A stretch of DNA of 64,000 nt, taken from assembly GCA_015232865.1 (NCBI GenBank), contig JADFYU010000001.1, positions 62,001 through 126,000 of the forward strand. Reading direction: 5' to 3'. Both the position numbers and the translations under genes were made by a program. Positions 45,213 through 54,759 of this stretch are shown here, in pieces. Position 1 is the stretch's first letter; the number at the start of each line of letters is the position of its first letter. A model generated the notes under the pieces. It was given only the letters and a program-made list of their open reading frames with translations, searched no databases and was not told the origin of the DNA. The DNA is from Magnetococcales bacterium. GTDB lineage: Bacteria > Pseudomonadota > Magnetococcia > Magnetococcales > UBA8363.

Positions 45213-46523
45213 TTGGATGAACTTCGTATCGGTGTAATCGGATTTGGTACGGTCGGACGTGGGGTCGTGACTCTGCTCCAAGAGCAATCGGAGGCCATTC
45301 GGAAACGGACCGGTATCGCTTTGCGTTTGGTTCGGATTGCAACTCGAACGCCTGGTCGGGACCGGGGCGTTAAATTGGGCGACGTGGAACTGACCGGGGA
45401 TATTCGTCGGGTTGTGGACGCTGACGACATTGACGTGGTGGTCGAGTTGATTGGCGGCTTGGACCCGGCTGAATCGGTGGTTCGGGATTCTCTCAATAAT
45501 GGCAAACATGTGGTGACAGCCAATAAAGCCTTGATTGCCGAAAAGGGGGTCGATCTGTTTGCTGTAGCAGCCAAGAACAACCGGGATCTGGCTTTTGAAG
45601 CGGCCGTAGCCGGAGCTGTTCCCATTGTAAAAGCCATCAAAGAGAGTCTGGCGGGGGACTCCATCGATCGTATTTATGGCATTTTAAATGGCACCTGCAA
45701 TTTTATCCTGACCGAAATGCGTGAGAAGGGGCTGCCCTTTCAAACGGTTTTGGCCGCAGCCCAGGAGCAGGGCTTTGCCGAAGCGGACCCGACCTTCGAT
45801 ATCGAGGGAATCGATGCGGCTCATAAATTGGCGATTTTGGCCGCCATCGCTTTTGGCACGCCGCCCAATTTCTCCGGCATTCACATCGAAGGCATCACCC
45901 ACATCTCTGATATCGATATTGCCTGGGCCATGGAAATGGGCTATCGAATCAAACTGCTGGGCATTGCCAAGCGGATGGCCCATGGCTTGGAGTTGCGGGT
46001 TCAGCCTACTTTGGTTCCAGACACCAGCATGGTTGCCTCGGTCGAAGGGGTTTTTAACTCGGTCTTCGTTCACAGTGCCTATGCCGGAACGACCATGTAT
46101 CATGGCCGTGGAGCCGGTGAGAAACCGACGGCCAGCGCCGTGGTCTCTGATTTGGTCGAGATTGCCAGAAATGAACGGGTGGGAGCAAGAGGGCGGGTGG
46201 CTGGTCTCTCAGTCTTGACCGAATATCTGCGACCTCTTTCGATTTTGGACATGAACGAGTTAGAAGGGGAATACTATCTGCGTCTGGCGGTCAATGATTG
46301 TCCGGGTGTGTTGGCGGAAGTGACGACGGTTTTGGCCAAATTTGAAATTTCCATCGACGCCATTCGCCAAAAAGGCCGTTCTCAAAAAGAGGCGGTTCCT
46401 TTGGTTATTGTGACCCACAAAACGACGGAAAAACGGATTCAAGATGGCTTGAAAGAGCTGGAGAAACTGGAATCCGTGCGAGAGAAGCCGCGCTTTATTC
46501 GTATTGAAACCAGTTTTGCTTGA
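45213..46523 (+). CDS. hom: homoserine dehydrogenase
   Basis: Reduces aspartate semialdehyde to homoserine on the way to threonine and methionine. The 436 residues include the NAD(P) site (GVIGFGTVGRGVV), KHVVTANKALIAEKG, the catalytic region YGILNGTCNFILTEM and FAEADPTFDIEGIDAAHK. A C-terminal ACT domain (YYLRLAVNDCPGVLAEV) implies threonine feedback. The start is a TTG (45213) supported by AAGGA eight bases upstream; the next ATG lies well inside the fold. The ApgM-like gene follows. Confidence 0.95.
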   Translation: MDELRIGVIGFGTVGRGVVTLLQEQSEAIRKRTGIALRLVRIATRTPGRDRGVKLGDVELTGDIRRVVDADDIDVVVELIGGLDPAESVVRDSLNNGKHVVTANKALIAEKGVDLFAVAAKNNRDLAFEAAVAGAVPIVKAIKESLAGDSIDRIYGILNGTCNFILTEMREKGLPFQTVLAAAQEQGFAEADPTFDIEGIDAAHKLAILAAIAFGTPPNFSGIHIEGITHISDIDIAWAMEMGYRIKLLGIAKRMAHGLELRVQPTLVPDTSMVASVEGVFNSVFVHSAYAGTTMYHGRGAGEKPTASAVVSDLVEIARNERVGARGRVAGLSVLTEYLRPLSILDMNELEGEYYLRLAVNDCPGVLAEVTTVLAKFEISIDAIRQKGRSQKEAVPLVIVTHKTTEKRIQDGLKELEKLESVREKPRFIRIETSFA

Positions 46524-46635
46524 TGGTTGATTTTAATATGTCTCATGGGATCTCCACCATTTTGATTGCAAACAGCACTCCACGATAGATCCTGATGCGT
46601 CACCATCCGCATGGGTCATACGGATTGGCCTGACA

Positions 46636-46671
46636 TCGATTGCGTGCGGACAGTAGCCAAATCCAGGATGA
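46636..46671 (+). repeat. worn solo end of the MITE family
   Basis: GATTGCGTGC followed by AGTAGCCAAATCCAGGAT corresponds to the copy A stretch GATTGCGTGC...ACTGCCGAATTTAGG. Only one end is recognisable. It lies in the 194-bp gap between hom and the ApgM-like gene. Confidence 0.35.
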
Positions 46672-46717
46672 TTCATTCAGTCTGTGATTTTAATGCTCAG
46701 ATCATCGATAGAGAGCC

Positions 46718-47872
46718 ATGTCCATTTTTTTTCTCATAGACGGCCTGTTGATGGATGGAGATCCACCCCTGGAATCTTCCATGCCGGAATTGGCTCGACT
46801 GGTTGCGGTCGGTCAGGGTGGAACCGTCTCGTTCGGGAATGATTCGTCCACACCGGAATCCGGTCAGGTCTATCGACAACTGTTGCTGGGACCAGAGCGG
46901 TCCAAGTCGCTTCCTCTGCTTGGCTTGGGCTATCTTTCAGCGTTGGGGTTGGGACTGAACCCCGATCCAGGGAGAACCTGGGCTTGCCTCGAACTGATGC
47001 ACCTGTTCCAAAAAACCAATAAGCTTCTTTTTTTTCCGCCGGAGCGGGTCGGTTTGAGTCCGACGGAAAAGAGCGGGTTGTTGCGTTGTCTGGAGGCGGA
47101 GTTTCAGGCGCAAGGTTGGAGTCTCCATTGGTCAGAGGATTACGGTGAGGCGGTGCTCTCCTCCTCCACACCGTGTCAGGCCGAAGTCGCCTCCTGTACA
47201 CTCCTGGATGGGGGGTCGTTCTATGATTTTTTACCTCGTGGAATTGATGCCAATCGTTTGTTGGCTTTGGTGACGACCGGGCAAATGCTGTTATCCCAAG
47301 AACCGATCAATCGACAGCGGATTCAGCAACAAAAACTGCCTTTGAACACCCCCTGGGTTTGGGGTTTGGCACCAGGTGATCCGAATCTGGACATCCCGGC
47401 CCTCTTGCCGGATGACCCAAAACAGGTTTGGAGTAGTAATCCAAGTTTTTCCGGGCTGGCTCGGTTAGCAGGATTTTGGCCGAACTGCTTTGATGAGGTG
47501 GCTTTGACGAATCAATTGGAGAGGGTTCGACTGCTTGATGTGGCCAAGAGCGGGTGCGGGGTGATTCATTTTAACCGGCCTGCTCATTTGGCTCGGTTGG
47601 GCCTGATGTCGGAGCGACAGGATCTGCTGCGGCAGATAGACCAGCAGGTTTTGGCTTACGTGGCAGCACAATTGGCCGAGGGGGGCGGGCCATTGGTCGT
47701 GAGCTGTTCTGCGACTCTGGACCGGGTGGGCAAGCCTCTCGTCGGACCGGTTCCCTGGCTGCGGGTTGCCGGCAAGGGGTTGGGAGCAAAAAAAAGGTTT
47801 TGGCACCGTCGAACACTTTTTGATGGACAGCTTTTTTCCGTTTCTCAATTCCGTCGGGAGTGGATGAGATGA
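46718..47872 (+). CDS. degenerate ApgM/alkaline-phosphatase-superfamily-like protein
   Basis: A 384-residue protein beginning FFLIDGLLMDGDPPLE, which matches the metal-site start of cofactor-independent phosphoglycerate mutases of the archaeal ApgM type. The late HFNRPAHLARLG and VVSCSATLDRV segments align with the second metal-binding region but have lost most His/Asp ligands. ApgM-like genes next to hom have been proposed as alternative homoserine kinases, so this could be a relic or altered form of that activity. It overlaps recJ by four bases (ATGA). Catalytic competence is doubtful. Confidence 0.5.
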   Translation: MSIFFLIDGLLMDGDPPLESSMPELARLVAVGQGGTVSFGNDSSTPESGQVYRQLLLGPERSKSLPLLGLGYLSALGLGLNPDPGRTWACLELMHLFQKTNKLLFFPPERVGLSPTEKSGLLRCLEAEFQAQGWSLHWSEDYGEAVLSSSTPCQAEVASCTLLDGGSFYDFLPRGIDANRLLALVTTGQMLLSQEPINRQRIQQQKLPLNTPWVWGLAPGDPNLDIPALLPDDPKQVWSSNPSFSGLARLAGFWPNCFDEVALTNQLERVRLLDVAKSGCGVIHFNRPAHLARLGLMSERQDLLRQIDQQVLAYVAAQLAEGGGPLVVSCSATLDRVGKPLVGPVPWLRVAGKGLGAKKRFWHRRTLFDGQLFSVSQFRREWMR

Positions 47873-49647
47873 TCCAGACCGCTGTTGGCTCTCCAAACTC
47901 CTTTTCCGGCAAGATCTGGCAACCCCGTATCGAGGTGACCGATTTTCACCGGGATTTGACCGGTAAGTGCGGGTTGAGCCAGCTCTTTGCCCCCATTATC
48001 GCCCACCGGCGTTTGATGGACGAACTCCAGGTGGAGCAATTTCTAAGACCACTCTTAAAACATTTGGCTGACCCCGCCGGTTTGTTGGATATGCAGGTGG
48101 CGGTCGATAGGCTGGTGCAGGGGATCGAAGTGGGAGAAAAAATCGCGGTCTTTGGCGATTTTGACGTGGACGGGGCTACCTCATCGGCCTTGATGGTTCG
48201 TTATTTTCGCAGCTTGGGAATGGCTATCCGGGTCTACATACCAGATCGATTGACGGAAGGGTACGGTCCCAACCCCGGAGCCATGAAGATTTTGGCAGAG
48301 GAGGGAGTTTCGCTGGTAGTGACGGTGGATTGTGGCATTACCGGCTATGAGGCGTTTGAAGAGGCGCAGAGTTTGGGTTTGGATGTCATCGTGACCGACC
48401 ATCATCAGGGCCGGGAGGTGCTGCCGAAAGCGTTGGCATTGATCAACCCCAATCGTCTGGACGACCCTTTTCCCCATAAAGAGCTGGCTGGGGTCGGGGT
48501 GGCTTTTTATCTGCTCATGGCTCTGAATCGTGCGCTGCGCAACCGGGGATATTTTTCCAGCAGAACCGAGCCGGTGTTGAGAAATTTTTTGGATCTGGTG
48601 GCAGTCGGAACCATTGTCGACGTCGCCAGTTTGACCGGTATCAATCGACCGTTGGTTGCGGTGGGGATGCAGGTGCTTCAAGAGAAAAAGAATATTGGTT
48701 TGCAGGCGTTGATGGAGGTGGCCCATATCAAGGGGGCCATTTCAGCCGGACAGGTCGGTTTTCAGATCGGTCCTCGAATCAATGCCGGAGGCCGGTTGGG
48801 CAAGGGGCCGATTGGTTCTGAGCTGTTGCAAACGGAAGATTTGGAGCGGGCCGCCCAGATTGCCGACGAGTTGGAGCAGGCCAACCGCGAACGACGGGCG
48901 TTGGAAGATAAAATGTTGCGTCAGGCGATGGTCAAAATTGACTCGGAAGGGTTGTTGAAACGGGGCAAGACATTGGTGCTGGCCGAACATGAGTGGCATG
49001 CGGGGGTGATCGGAATCATCGCTTCCCGGATTGCCGACCGCTATTATTGCCCGACCGTGATCATCGCTTTGGATGCCGACGGAAAAGGAAAAGGTTCGGG
49101 GCGTTCCATTCCGGGTGTCGATTTGTTGGCGGGCATTGAGAGCTGTGCGGAATATCTGCTGGGGTTTGGCGGTCATAAAGCAGCGGCTGGGTTGAGTATC
49201 GAAGCCCATCAGGTGAAAGGGTTCGCCCGGGCCTTTGAACAGGCTATCCGCCAAAATTGCGCGCCAGATCTTTTTAATCCGTCTATGAGTTATGATGGTG
49301 CTTTGCAGCTTTCTGAGGTGACGTTGGAGATGGTCAGCAGGCTTGAGCGGTTGCAACCCTTTGGTCAAGGCAACCCGGAGCCGGTTTTCTTGATTGAAAA
49401 TGTTCGATTGATGGATGCGCGTATTCTCAAAGAGAGCCATATCAAGTGCCAGTTGAGTGATCAACATGATCAGGTTATCGAGACCATATCCTTTCGGGTT
49501 CTGCCCGGTCAACTGGGGGAGGGGCTGTTAAAAATCGGCCAGTGGCTCGATGTGATCGGAACACTCTCCATCAATCGGTTTCGAAACCGGGAGACGGTTC
49601 AACTGATCCTTAAAGATGCTCGACCAGCCAGGGGTTTTGGTTCGTAA
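47869..49647 (+). CDS. recJ: single-stranded-DNA-specific exonuclease RecJ
   Basis: A 5'-3' exonuclease of the DHH family acting in recombination and mismatch repair. The 592 residues contain motif I (AVFGDFDVDGATSSAL), motif II/III (VTVDCGITG, VTDHHQGREV) and the DHHA1 domain (GFGGHKAAAGLSIE). The C-terminal OB-like domain follows (LQPFGQGNPEPVFL). I use the ATG inside the ATGA overlap with the upstream gene; a GTG three codons earlier is the alternative. Confidence 0.96.
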   Translation: MIQTAVGSPNSFSGKIWQPRIEVTDFHRDLTGKCGLSQLFAPIIAHRRLMDELQVEQFLRPLLKHLADPAGLLDMQVAVDRLVQGIEVGEKIAVFGDFDVDGATSSALMVRYFRSLGMAIRVYIPDRLTEGYGPNPGAMKILAEEGVSLVVTVDCGITGYEAFEEAQSLGLDVIVTDHHQGREVLPKALALINPNRLDDPFPHKELAGVGVAFYLLMALNRALRNRGYFSSRTEPVLRNFLDLVAVGTIVDVASLTGINRPLVAVGMQVLQEKKNIGLQALMEVAHIKGAISAGQVGFQIGPRINAGGRLGKGPIGSELLQTEDLERAAQIADELEQANRERRALEDKMLRQAMVKIDSEGLLKRGKTLVLAEHEWHAGVIGIIASRIADRYYCPTVIIALDADGKGKGSGRSIPGVDLLAGIESCAEYLLGFGGHKAAAGLSIEAHQVKGFARAFEQAIRQNCAPDLFNPSMSYDGALQLSEVTLEMVSRLERLQPFGQGNPEPVFLIENVRLMDARILKESHIKCQLSDQHDQVIETISFRVLPGQLGEGLLKIGQWLDVIGTLSINRFRNRETVQLILKDARPARGFGS

Positions 49648-49679
49648 ACCTGCCGGTTCCCGGTTAAAATAGAAGAGGT

Positions 49680-50540
49680 GTGGTGTCCATCGTGTTTAAT
49701 TTGTCTTTATCGGTCAAGTTAGTGTTGCTCTTGACAGGCTGTTATTTTCTCCTGTCCATTTGGCTGTTCTTTTCACAAGATGCCCAGGTCTTTCCCTCTC
49801 CAAAAGGGTGGTCGGTGACCCCAGAGCAATGGGGAATGAACTATGAGACCGTGCCGTTGAACAGTGACGGTCACCGACTGATCAACTGGTGGATTCCCGG
49901 CGATCCCGACCGACCGGTCGTTCTGTTTTTTCATGGCAATGGCGAAACCATTGAGGGGACAGAAGCCCATGTTCGATTATTCAGAAAATTGGGTTTGTCT
50001 GTATTTTTATTGGATTATCGGGGCTATGGTTTAAGCGAAGGCCAATCTTCGGAGTTGGGAACCAAGCAGGATGGTGCGGCAGCCTGGTATTATTTGCTGG
50101 AGGAACAAGGCATTCCACCAGAACGCATGATTTTTTATGGCCACTCCCTGGGCGGCGCGGTTGCGGTATCGGTTGCGATGGATCATCCGCCGGGCAAGCT
50201 GATTCTGGAGGGCACGTTTACCTCCATTCCCGATCGGGGCGCGCAACTCTATCCATACCTGCCGGTGCGGTTGTTGGCCAGAATTCACTATCCGACAGCC
50301 GATCGATTGCCTCAAGTCAAGGTGCCGATCTTGATCATTCACAGCATAGATGATGAGGTTATTCCCATTTCCCACGGAAAAGCGTTGTTTGATCGTGCCC
50401 AAGAGCCAAAATGGTTTCATCAGACAGGCGGCATACACTATTCTGGTTTTTCAACGGCAGGCGATCTTTCCGAGCAGATCTTGCGTCGCTTTATCTTTTC
50501 TCCCACAGCGGTTTCCGGCAACGAGAGGTTGAGTGATTGA
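49680..50540 (+). CDS. membrane-anchored alpha/beta hydrolase (YfhR/BEM46-like)
   Basis: A 286-residue protein with an N-terminal membrane segment (about residues 8-30), so the catalytic part is likely tethered to the inner membrane. The fold is clear: oxyanion HGN (FFHGNGETIE), nucleophile elbow GHSLGG, acid in HSIDDEVIP, and His in GIHYSGF. This family includes BEM46/YfhR serine hydrolases of unknown substrate. GTG at 49680 and the next codons fit. The mobA start overlaps its stop (TTGA), so translation may be coupled. Confidence 0.85.
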   Translation: MVSIVFNLSLSVKLVLLLTGCYFLLSIWLFFSQDAQVFPSPKGWSVTPEQWGMNYETVPLNSDGHRLINWWIPGDPDRPVVLFFHGNGETIEGTEAHVRLFRKLGLSVFLLDYRGYGLSEGQSSELGTKQDGAAAWYYLLEEQGIPPERMIFYGHSLGGAVAVSVAMDHPPGKLILEGTFTSIPDRGAQLYPYLPVRLLARIHYPTADRLPQVKVPILIIHSIDDEVIPISHGKALFDRAQEPKWFHQTGGIHYSGFSTAGDLSEQILRRFIFSPTAVSGNERLSD

Positions 50541-51148
50541 AACCAGATCCATTGACAATAACCGGGCTGATTCTAGCCGGTGGTCGTTCCAGGCGGATGG
50601 GGGAGACGGATAAAGCGTTTATCGAGTTGGATGAAAGGCCGATGTTGGCCCATGTGTTGGATCGTCTTGAACCCCAGGTTGCTCAGGTGGTCATCAGTTC
50701 CAACAAAGACCCCGCCTGTTTTGCCCTCTATCAAAAATCAGTCCTAGCCGATGGCCGGGGTGGTTTTCAAGGACCCTTGGCAGGGATCGAAGCCGCATTT
50801 ATGGCTTTAGATGCTGAATGGGTGCTCTCTATTCCGGTAGATACCCCCTTTTTCCCAAAAGATTTGGCTGTACGGATGTGTCAGGCTGCTCAAGATGTGC
50901 CGTTGCCGGTGGTGGCTGAAAGTGAAAACCGCCTGCATCCGGTGATCGCCCTCTGGCCCCGGTCTGTTCTACCATCTTTAATCCGCACTTTAGACGTTCA
51001 ACAGCTGAAACTTCAAGATTGGTTTGCAGAACAGAAACATCACCGACTTGTCTTTGAGTCGGATGAACAAGGCAACGATCCATTTTTTAATATCAACAGG
51101 CCCGAAGATCTGGCTTTAGCCGAGCAACAAATCCGCAGCAAACAATAG
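50537..51148 (+). CDS. mobA: molybdenum cofactor guanylyltransferase MobA
   Basis: Attaches GMP to molybdopterin to make the bis-MGD cofactor. The 203 residues have the nucleotide-binding LILAGGRSRRMGETDKAF, the metal aspartate region SIPVDTPFF and the late NINRPEDL tail typical for MobA. The start is a TTG overlapping the previous stop. No other molybdopterin genes lie nearby. Its presence implies that the cell makes bis-MGD enzymes, for example nitrate reductase or formate dehydrogenase, which is inference. Confidence 0.9.
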   Translation: MKPDPLTITGLILAGGRSRRMGETDKAFIELDERPMLAHVLDRLEPQVAQVVISSNKDPACFALYQKSVLADGRGGFQGPLAGIEAAFMALDAEWVLSIPVDTPFFPKDLAVRMCQAAQDVPLPVVAESENRLHPVIALWPRSVLPSLIRTLDVQQLKLQDWFAEQKHHRLVFESDEQGNDPFFNINRPEDLALAEQQIRSKQ

Positions 51149-51409
51149 CCGTTTCTATGTTACATGTCTGGCATGATCGATGGAGCACTCTGCCAGACGC
51201 TCTTGCCCGCCAATCTAGGGTTGTGACCTTCCTTTGTCATGCTGGCGGAGAGACATTCTGCCACCTTGTACTCAACAGATCGGCTTCAGATCAGGCTGTA
51301 AAACGCAAATTTTCTGAAAAATTGGCTTATTGCAGTCATTTAGTTCGCTTTGGCTTGTGTTTCTAGCTTTCGTTTATTAATATTTATTGCTAGTTGGAAA
51401 TAATATCCC

Positions 51410-51802
51410 ATGGCTGAGTCTGGGATCAGGGGTATACCGGGGATGGGGGTTGAGATGGCAGAAATAGAGCAGCAGCAGGAAAATGCGCGACCGGTCGGTG
51501 ATTTGGAGATCCGGGTTGCCGCTCTTGAACAAGAGTTGCAGATCATGAAAGCGGCCCTTTATGCGATTCCAAATACTCTTGAAAAAGAAAAACTGGTGAT
51601 GATCCAAAACCAGAAAGAGGTCGAAAACCTGAAAAATTCAGTGGTCAGAGCGGCTGCGACCAGTCAAGAATCGGTACAGGCCGTATCGAATCTACAAAAA
51701 AAAGTTGAAGTCGTTAAAAAAGAGTCAACCTCCGGCATGGTTTTGAGTGTGATCATCTTTTCGATACTGCTGATCATCTCTCTCTTTATACGCTCGTCAT
51801 GA
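51410..51802 (+). CDS. tail-anchored coiled-coil protein
   Basis: A 130-residue protein. Residues 30-105 are heptad-like and mostly helical (LEIRVAALEQELQIMK, VENLKNSVVRAA), forming a coiled coil. The last 22 residues (MVLSVIIFSILLIISLF) are a single membrane span, so the coiled coil faces the cytoplasm. ATGs at 51443 and 51455 are alternative starts. It overlaps the CheW-like gene by four bases (ATGA), a strong sign that the two products work together, perhaps with this one anchoring the other at the membrane. No family recognised. Confidence 0.7.
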   Translation: MAESGIRGIPGMGVEMAEIEQQQENARPVGDLEIRVAALEQELQIMKAALYAIPNTLEKEKLVMIQNQKEVENLKNSVVRAAATSQESVQAVSNLQKKVEVVKKESTSGMVLSVIIFSILLIISLFIRSS

Positions 51803-53832
51803 GACTATTAACCTTTCAACTATCCAATGAAATATTCGGAATTGATATCATTCAAGTCTGCGAGATTTTGGGTTTTCAAAGAATTACCCGAGTACCTCGA
51901 ACCAAGGCCGAGCAGTGTGGTGTCATCAACTTGCGTGGTTCGGTCATTTCTGTTTTGGACATGCGCTATAAACTGGGCGTGCCTATTTCCAAGCCGACAA
52001 AAAACAGTTGCATCATCATTGTTGAGTTCATCCAGTCGGACGGCCCGTTGATATTGGGGATTCTGGTCGATCAAGTTCGTGAAGTGTGTGATGTCATCGA
52101 TGATCGGATTGATCCGCCTCCTCGAACCCATTTCAAAGGGGCAAAATATTTACGGGGACTTGGTCGATTTCAAAATGATTATGTCATGATCCTGGATTCC
52201 TATGCGATTTTTGGGCTTCAGGAGGAGAAGCCGGATTTGGTTTCAGCCTCTTTGGCCCCTCTTCCAGAACAGCAATTGTCTGGCACGCCACTCCAGGCTG
52301 CGCCGCGACCAACGGTCAAATTGCCGACTAAAAAACCTCAACCGCCATCAGACATAGACTGGGGAGAAGAGTCGGAAATTAATCAAGAACCACCAGAAGC
52401 CTCGGAGCCATCGCCAAGCCCGGACCCATTGCCAGCCTCGGAGCCATCGCCAAGCCCGGATTCCTTCGCGATGGATGGTCCGAGAGTGGACGATGTGGTG
52501 CCGGAGTTGGAGGAGCCTGAGCCTGAAGTTGAAGGGTCCGTAGAGGTGGTGGATAACAGCGTGGAGACGGATGCGGTTTTAGAGGGGGAGCGTGACATTA
52601 ACACGGATATTGATCAAGCCTTGGAGGAGGGGAGTGATTCAGCCTCTTCTGAGGATGACAATAATCAGCCTGCATTAGAAAATGAAGCGGAGACCTCTAT
52701 TGAAGAGGGGGGCGTTTGCGCTCCGGTAGAGTCGGAAACCACGGAAGAGGGGGGATTGGATCAACGGTCGTTGGTAGAAGAAAGCGGATTGATACCTGAT
52801 GAGGCTGGGGAAGAGTTGGATGCGGTTGAGGGCGTTCCAGATTTGGCAAGCCAGATTTCGGATGTTGACCAAAAAAATCCAGAGGAAAAGATGACTCCCA
52901 AGCAAAAAACAGTCTCGATGGTCGTCAATGTCGTAACCGTCAAAAAAGGGGATAAAACCCATAAAATTATAGAAAAATCAGGAAAAATTGCCACGGCTGA
53001 GATAAGGATTGAAAAGCAGATGATCGATCAGGAATTGGAACTCGAAGAGGGGGGGTTGGCGGCATTGGCGGAGGTGTTTTCCTTTGAAGGCGTTGAAGAA
53101 GAGGAGGAGGTTGCTGAAGCTTTTCCACCTGTAAGCAGTGACACGGAGTCCTCTGCCAGTTCCGACCGTGTTAAAAAAAAAAGTGGACCTTCTCGGAACC
53201 GTTCGGATAAACACCCGGATAACAAACATTTTGCAGTAAAATCAGACAAGGATCTGGGAGGGGCAGAGGATACTCAGTTGACCAATACAGATAATAAAGA
53301 GGTCAAAACTCAGGATCAGCTTGAATCGGAGCAGGAATCTGCTACCGTATCCGAGGAAGTACCACAGCCGATCGTTTCAACACATCTGGAAAACCCTCTT
53401 TTACAGGAAAATATCGGAGGAGAGGTCTCTATTTCCCAGATAACAGCCGAGATCGATAAAATGAATAACAAAACAGAAAAAAACAGTTTGAAGCCATTGA
53501 GTCTGGAAACGGAGATGGAACAAAGTCTACTGGGGGATGCGTTAGCTTCTGGTAGTCCAAAAAATATTGAAAATACGGATTTTTTGAATGATTCTCTAGT
53601 CTCTCAGATGGTCGACGAACTGCTGCCTGAAAAACGGTTGGAATCAGCCATTTATACCGCACCCAAACTGAGTGCCAAGATGAAAGCCCGCCTCAAGCAG
53701 GCTAAAATTGCCGACACGACGACCCAGCCAAAGAAAGAGAAAAAAACAACAGAGAGCAAAAAGACGAAGTCCAGTCAAGCCAAAAGCAGCAAAAAAGGCA
53801 AGTCCAAAAAAGGTAAAAAAGGTAAAAAATAG
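51799..53832 (+). CDS. CheW-domain protein with long acidic disordered tail and Lys-rich C-terminus
   Basis: A 677-residue protein. Residues 1-145 are a CheW domain (LTFQLSNEIFGIDIIQV, GVINLRGSVISVLDM, LGILVDQVREV), the coupling fold that links chemoreceptors to CheA. Residues 165-600 are low-complexity and strongly acidic (Glu, Asp, Ser, Pro), including a 36-bp tandem DNA repeat (52399 and 52435) that encodes EPSPSPD twice. The last 50 residues are almost all Lys, Ser, Thr and Gly (KKGKSKKGKKGKK). No other chemotaxis gene is near. The architecture, with opposite charges on the two ends of the tail, is unlike ordinary CheW (about 160 residues) and suggests a scaffold. Confidence 0.8.
   Translation: MRLLTFQLSNEIFGIDIIQVCEILGFQRITRVPRTKAEQCGVINLRGSVISVLDMRYKLGVPISKPTKNSCIIIVEFIQSDGPLILGILVDQVREVCDVIDDRIDPPPRTHFKGAKYLRGLGRFQNDYVMILDSYAIFGLQEEKPDLVSASLAPLPEQQLSGTPLQAAPRPTVKLPTKKPQPPSDIDWGEESEINQEPPEASEPSPSPDPLPASEPSPSPDSFAMDGPRVDDVVPELEEPEPEVEGSVEVVDNSVETDAVLEGERDINTDIDQALEEGSDSASSEDDNNQPALENEAETSIEEGGVCAPVESETTEEGGLDQRSLVEESGLIPDEAGEELDAVEGVPDLASQISDVDQKNPEEKMTPKQKTVSMVVNVVTVKKGDKTHKIIEKSGKIATAEIRIEKQMIDQELELEEGGLAALAEVFSFEGVEEEEEVAEAFPPVSSDTESSASSDRVKKKSGPSRNRSDKHPDNKHFAVKSDKDLGGAEDTQLTNTDNKEVKTQDQLESEQESATVSEEVPQPIVSTHLENPLLQENIGGEVSISQITAEIDKMNNKTEKNSLKPLSLETEMEQSLLGDALASGSPKNIENTDFLNDSLVSQMVDELLPEKRLESAIYTAPKLSAKMKARLKQAKIADTTTQPKKEKKTTESKKTKSSQAKSSKKGKSKKGKKGKK
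52399..52470 (+). repeat. 36-bp tandem repeat inside the CheW tail
   Basis: The stretch starting GCCTCGGAGCCATCGCCAAG at 52399 recurs at 52435 with 26 identical bases, a 12-codon period in frame with the gene. Such repeats change tail length easily between strains. Confidence 0.8.
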
Positions 53833-53868
53833 ATTGTCAGTGTTGTATGTAAATAGAAGGATGGACGG

Positions 53869-54711
53869 ATGAAGCGCGTTGGTGCCCATGTTTCAATTGC
53901 TGGAGGGGTTGAAAATGCTCCCTTGAATGCAGCGGCCATAGGTGCCAAAGCGTTTGCCATGTTTACCAAAAATCAAAGACAATGGCACGCCAAGCCCCTG
54001 GAAACAGAGCAGATTGACGAATTCAAGAAAAATCTCGACGATCTTGGTTTTCGCCCTCAAGATGTGCTGCCTCACGATGGATATTTGATTAACCTGGGAA
54101 ATCCCGACCCCGACAAGCGTCAGCAATCATTGGACTCTTTTGTTGAGGAGTTGCATCGGTGCCGCTTGTTGGGTCTTACCTGTCTAAATTTTCATCCAGG
54201 CAGCCACCTCAGAAAAATCTCCGTTGATGACTGTTTATCCCTGATCTCAGAATCGATCAATCGAGCTTTGGATCAGACCGAGGGAGTGGCGGCGGTTATC
54301 GAAAATACCGCCGGTCAAGGCTCGAACATGGGGCACACGTTCGAACAGATTGCCCAGATCATTGAGGGTGTCGAGGATAAAGCCAGAATCGGCGTCTGTC
54401 TGGATACCTGTCACGCTTTTACATCTGGTTACGACTTGCGTACCGGGGAGCAGTATCGAGAGACCATGAACCGATTTGACCAGGTGGTTGGGCTGGAATA
54501 TTTACGGGGCATGCACTTGAATGATTCAAAGCCGGATTTAGGCAGCCGCGTCGACCGCCATCATAGCCTGGGTTTGGGAAAGCTGGGCTTGGAACCCTTC
54601 CGATACATCATGAATGACCCGGCCTTGGATGAAATCCCCTTGGTGTTGGAAACCATTGATAGCACCATCTGGGATCAGGAAATCAAACTACTCTACGGAT
54701 TTGTGGATTGA
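53869..54711 (+). CDS. nfo: endonuclease IV
   Basis: AP endonuclease of base-excision repair, which incises 5' of abasic sites and handles oxidised 3' ends. The 280 residues form a TIM barrel with zinc ligands in [11 protein letters not shown] (His), LNFHPGSHL (His), [14 protein letters not shown] (Glu), [10 protein letters not shown] (Asp, His), HLNDSK (His, Asp) and VDRHHSLG (His). It complements mutM in the same window. ATG at 53869 follows a GAAGGATGG ribosome-binding stretch. Confidence 0.96.
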   Translation: MKRVGAHVSIAGGVENAPLNAAAIGAKAFAMFTKNQRQWHAKPLETEQIDEFKKNLDDLGFRPQDVLPHDGYLINLGNPDPDKRQQSLDSFVEELHRCRLLGLTCLNFHPGSHLRKISVDDCLSLISESINRALDQTEGVAAVIENTAGQGSNMGHTFEQIAQIIEGVEDKARIGVCLDTCHAFTSGYDLRTGEQYRETMNRFDQVVGLEYLRGMHLNDSKPDLGSRVDRHHSLGLGKLGLEPFRYIMNDPALDEIPLVLETIDSTIWDQEIKLLYGFVD

Positions 54712-54759
54712 CTCCACCCCTCTTATCCGCACTATCCAGTATCAACCAGACTTTGCCCT

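Noticed and set aside
51157..51366. 69-codon frame between mobA and the coiled-coil gene
   Set aside because: No ribosome-binding site, odd composition and no recognisable features; treated as non-coding.
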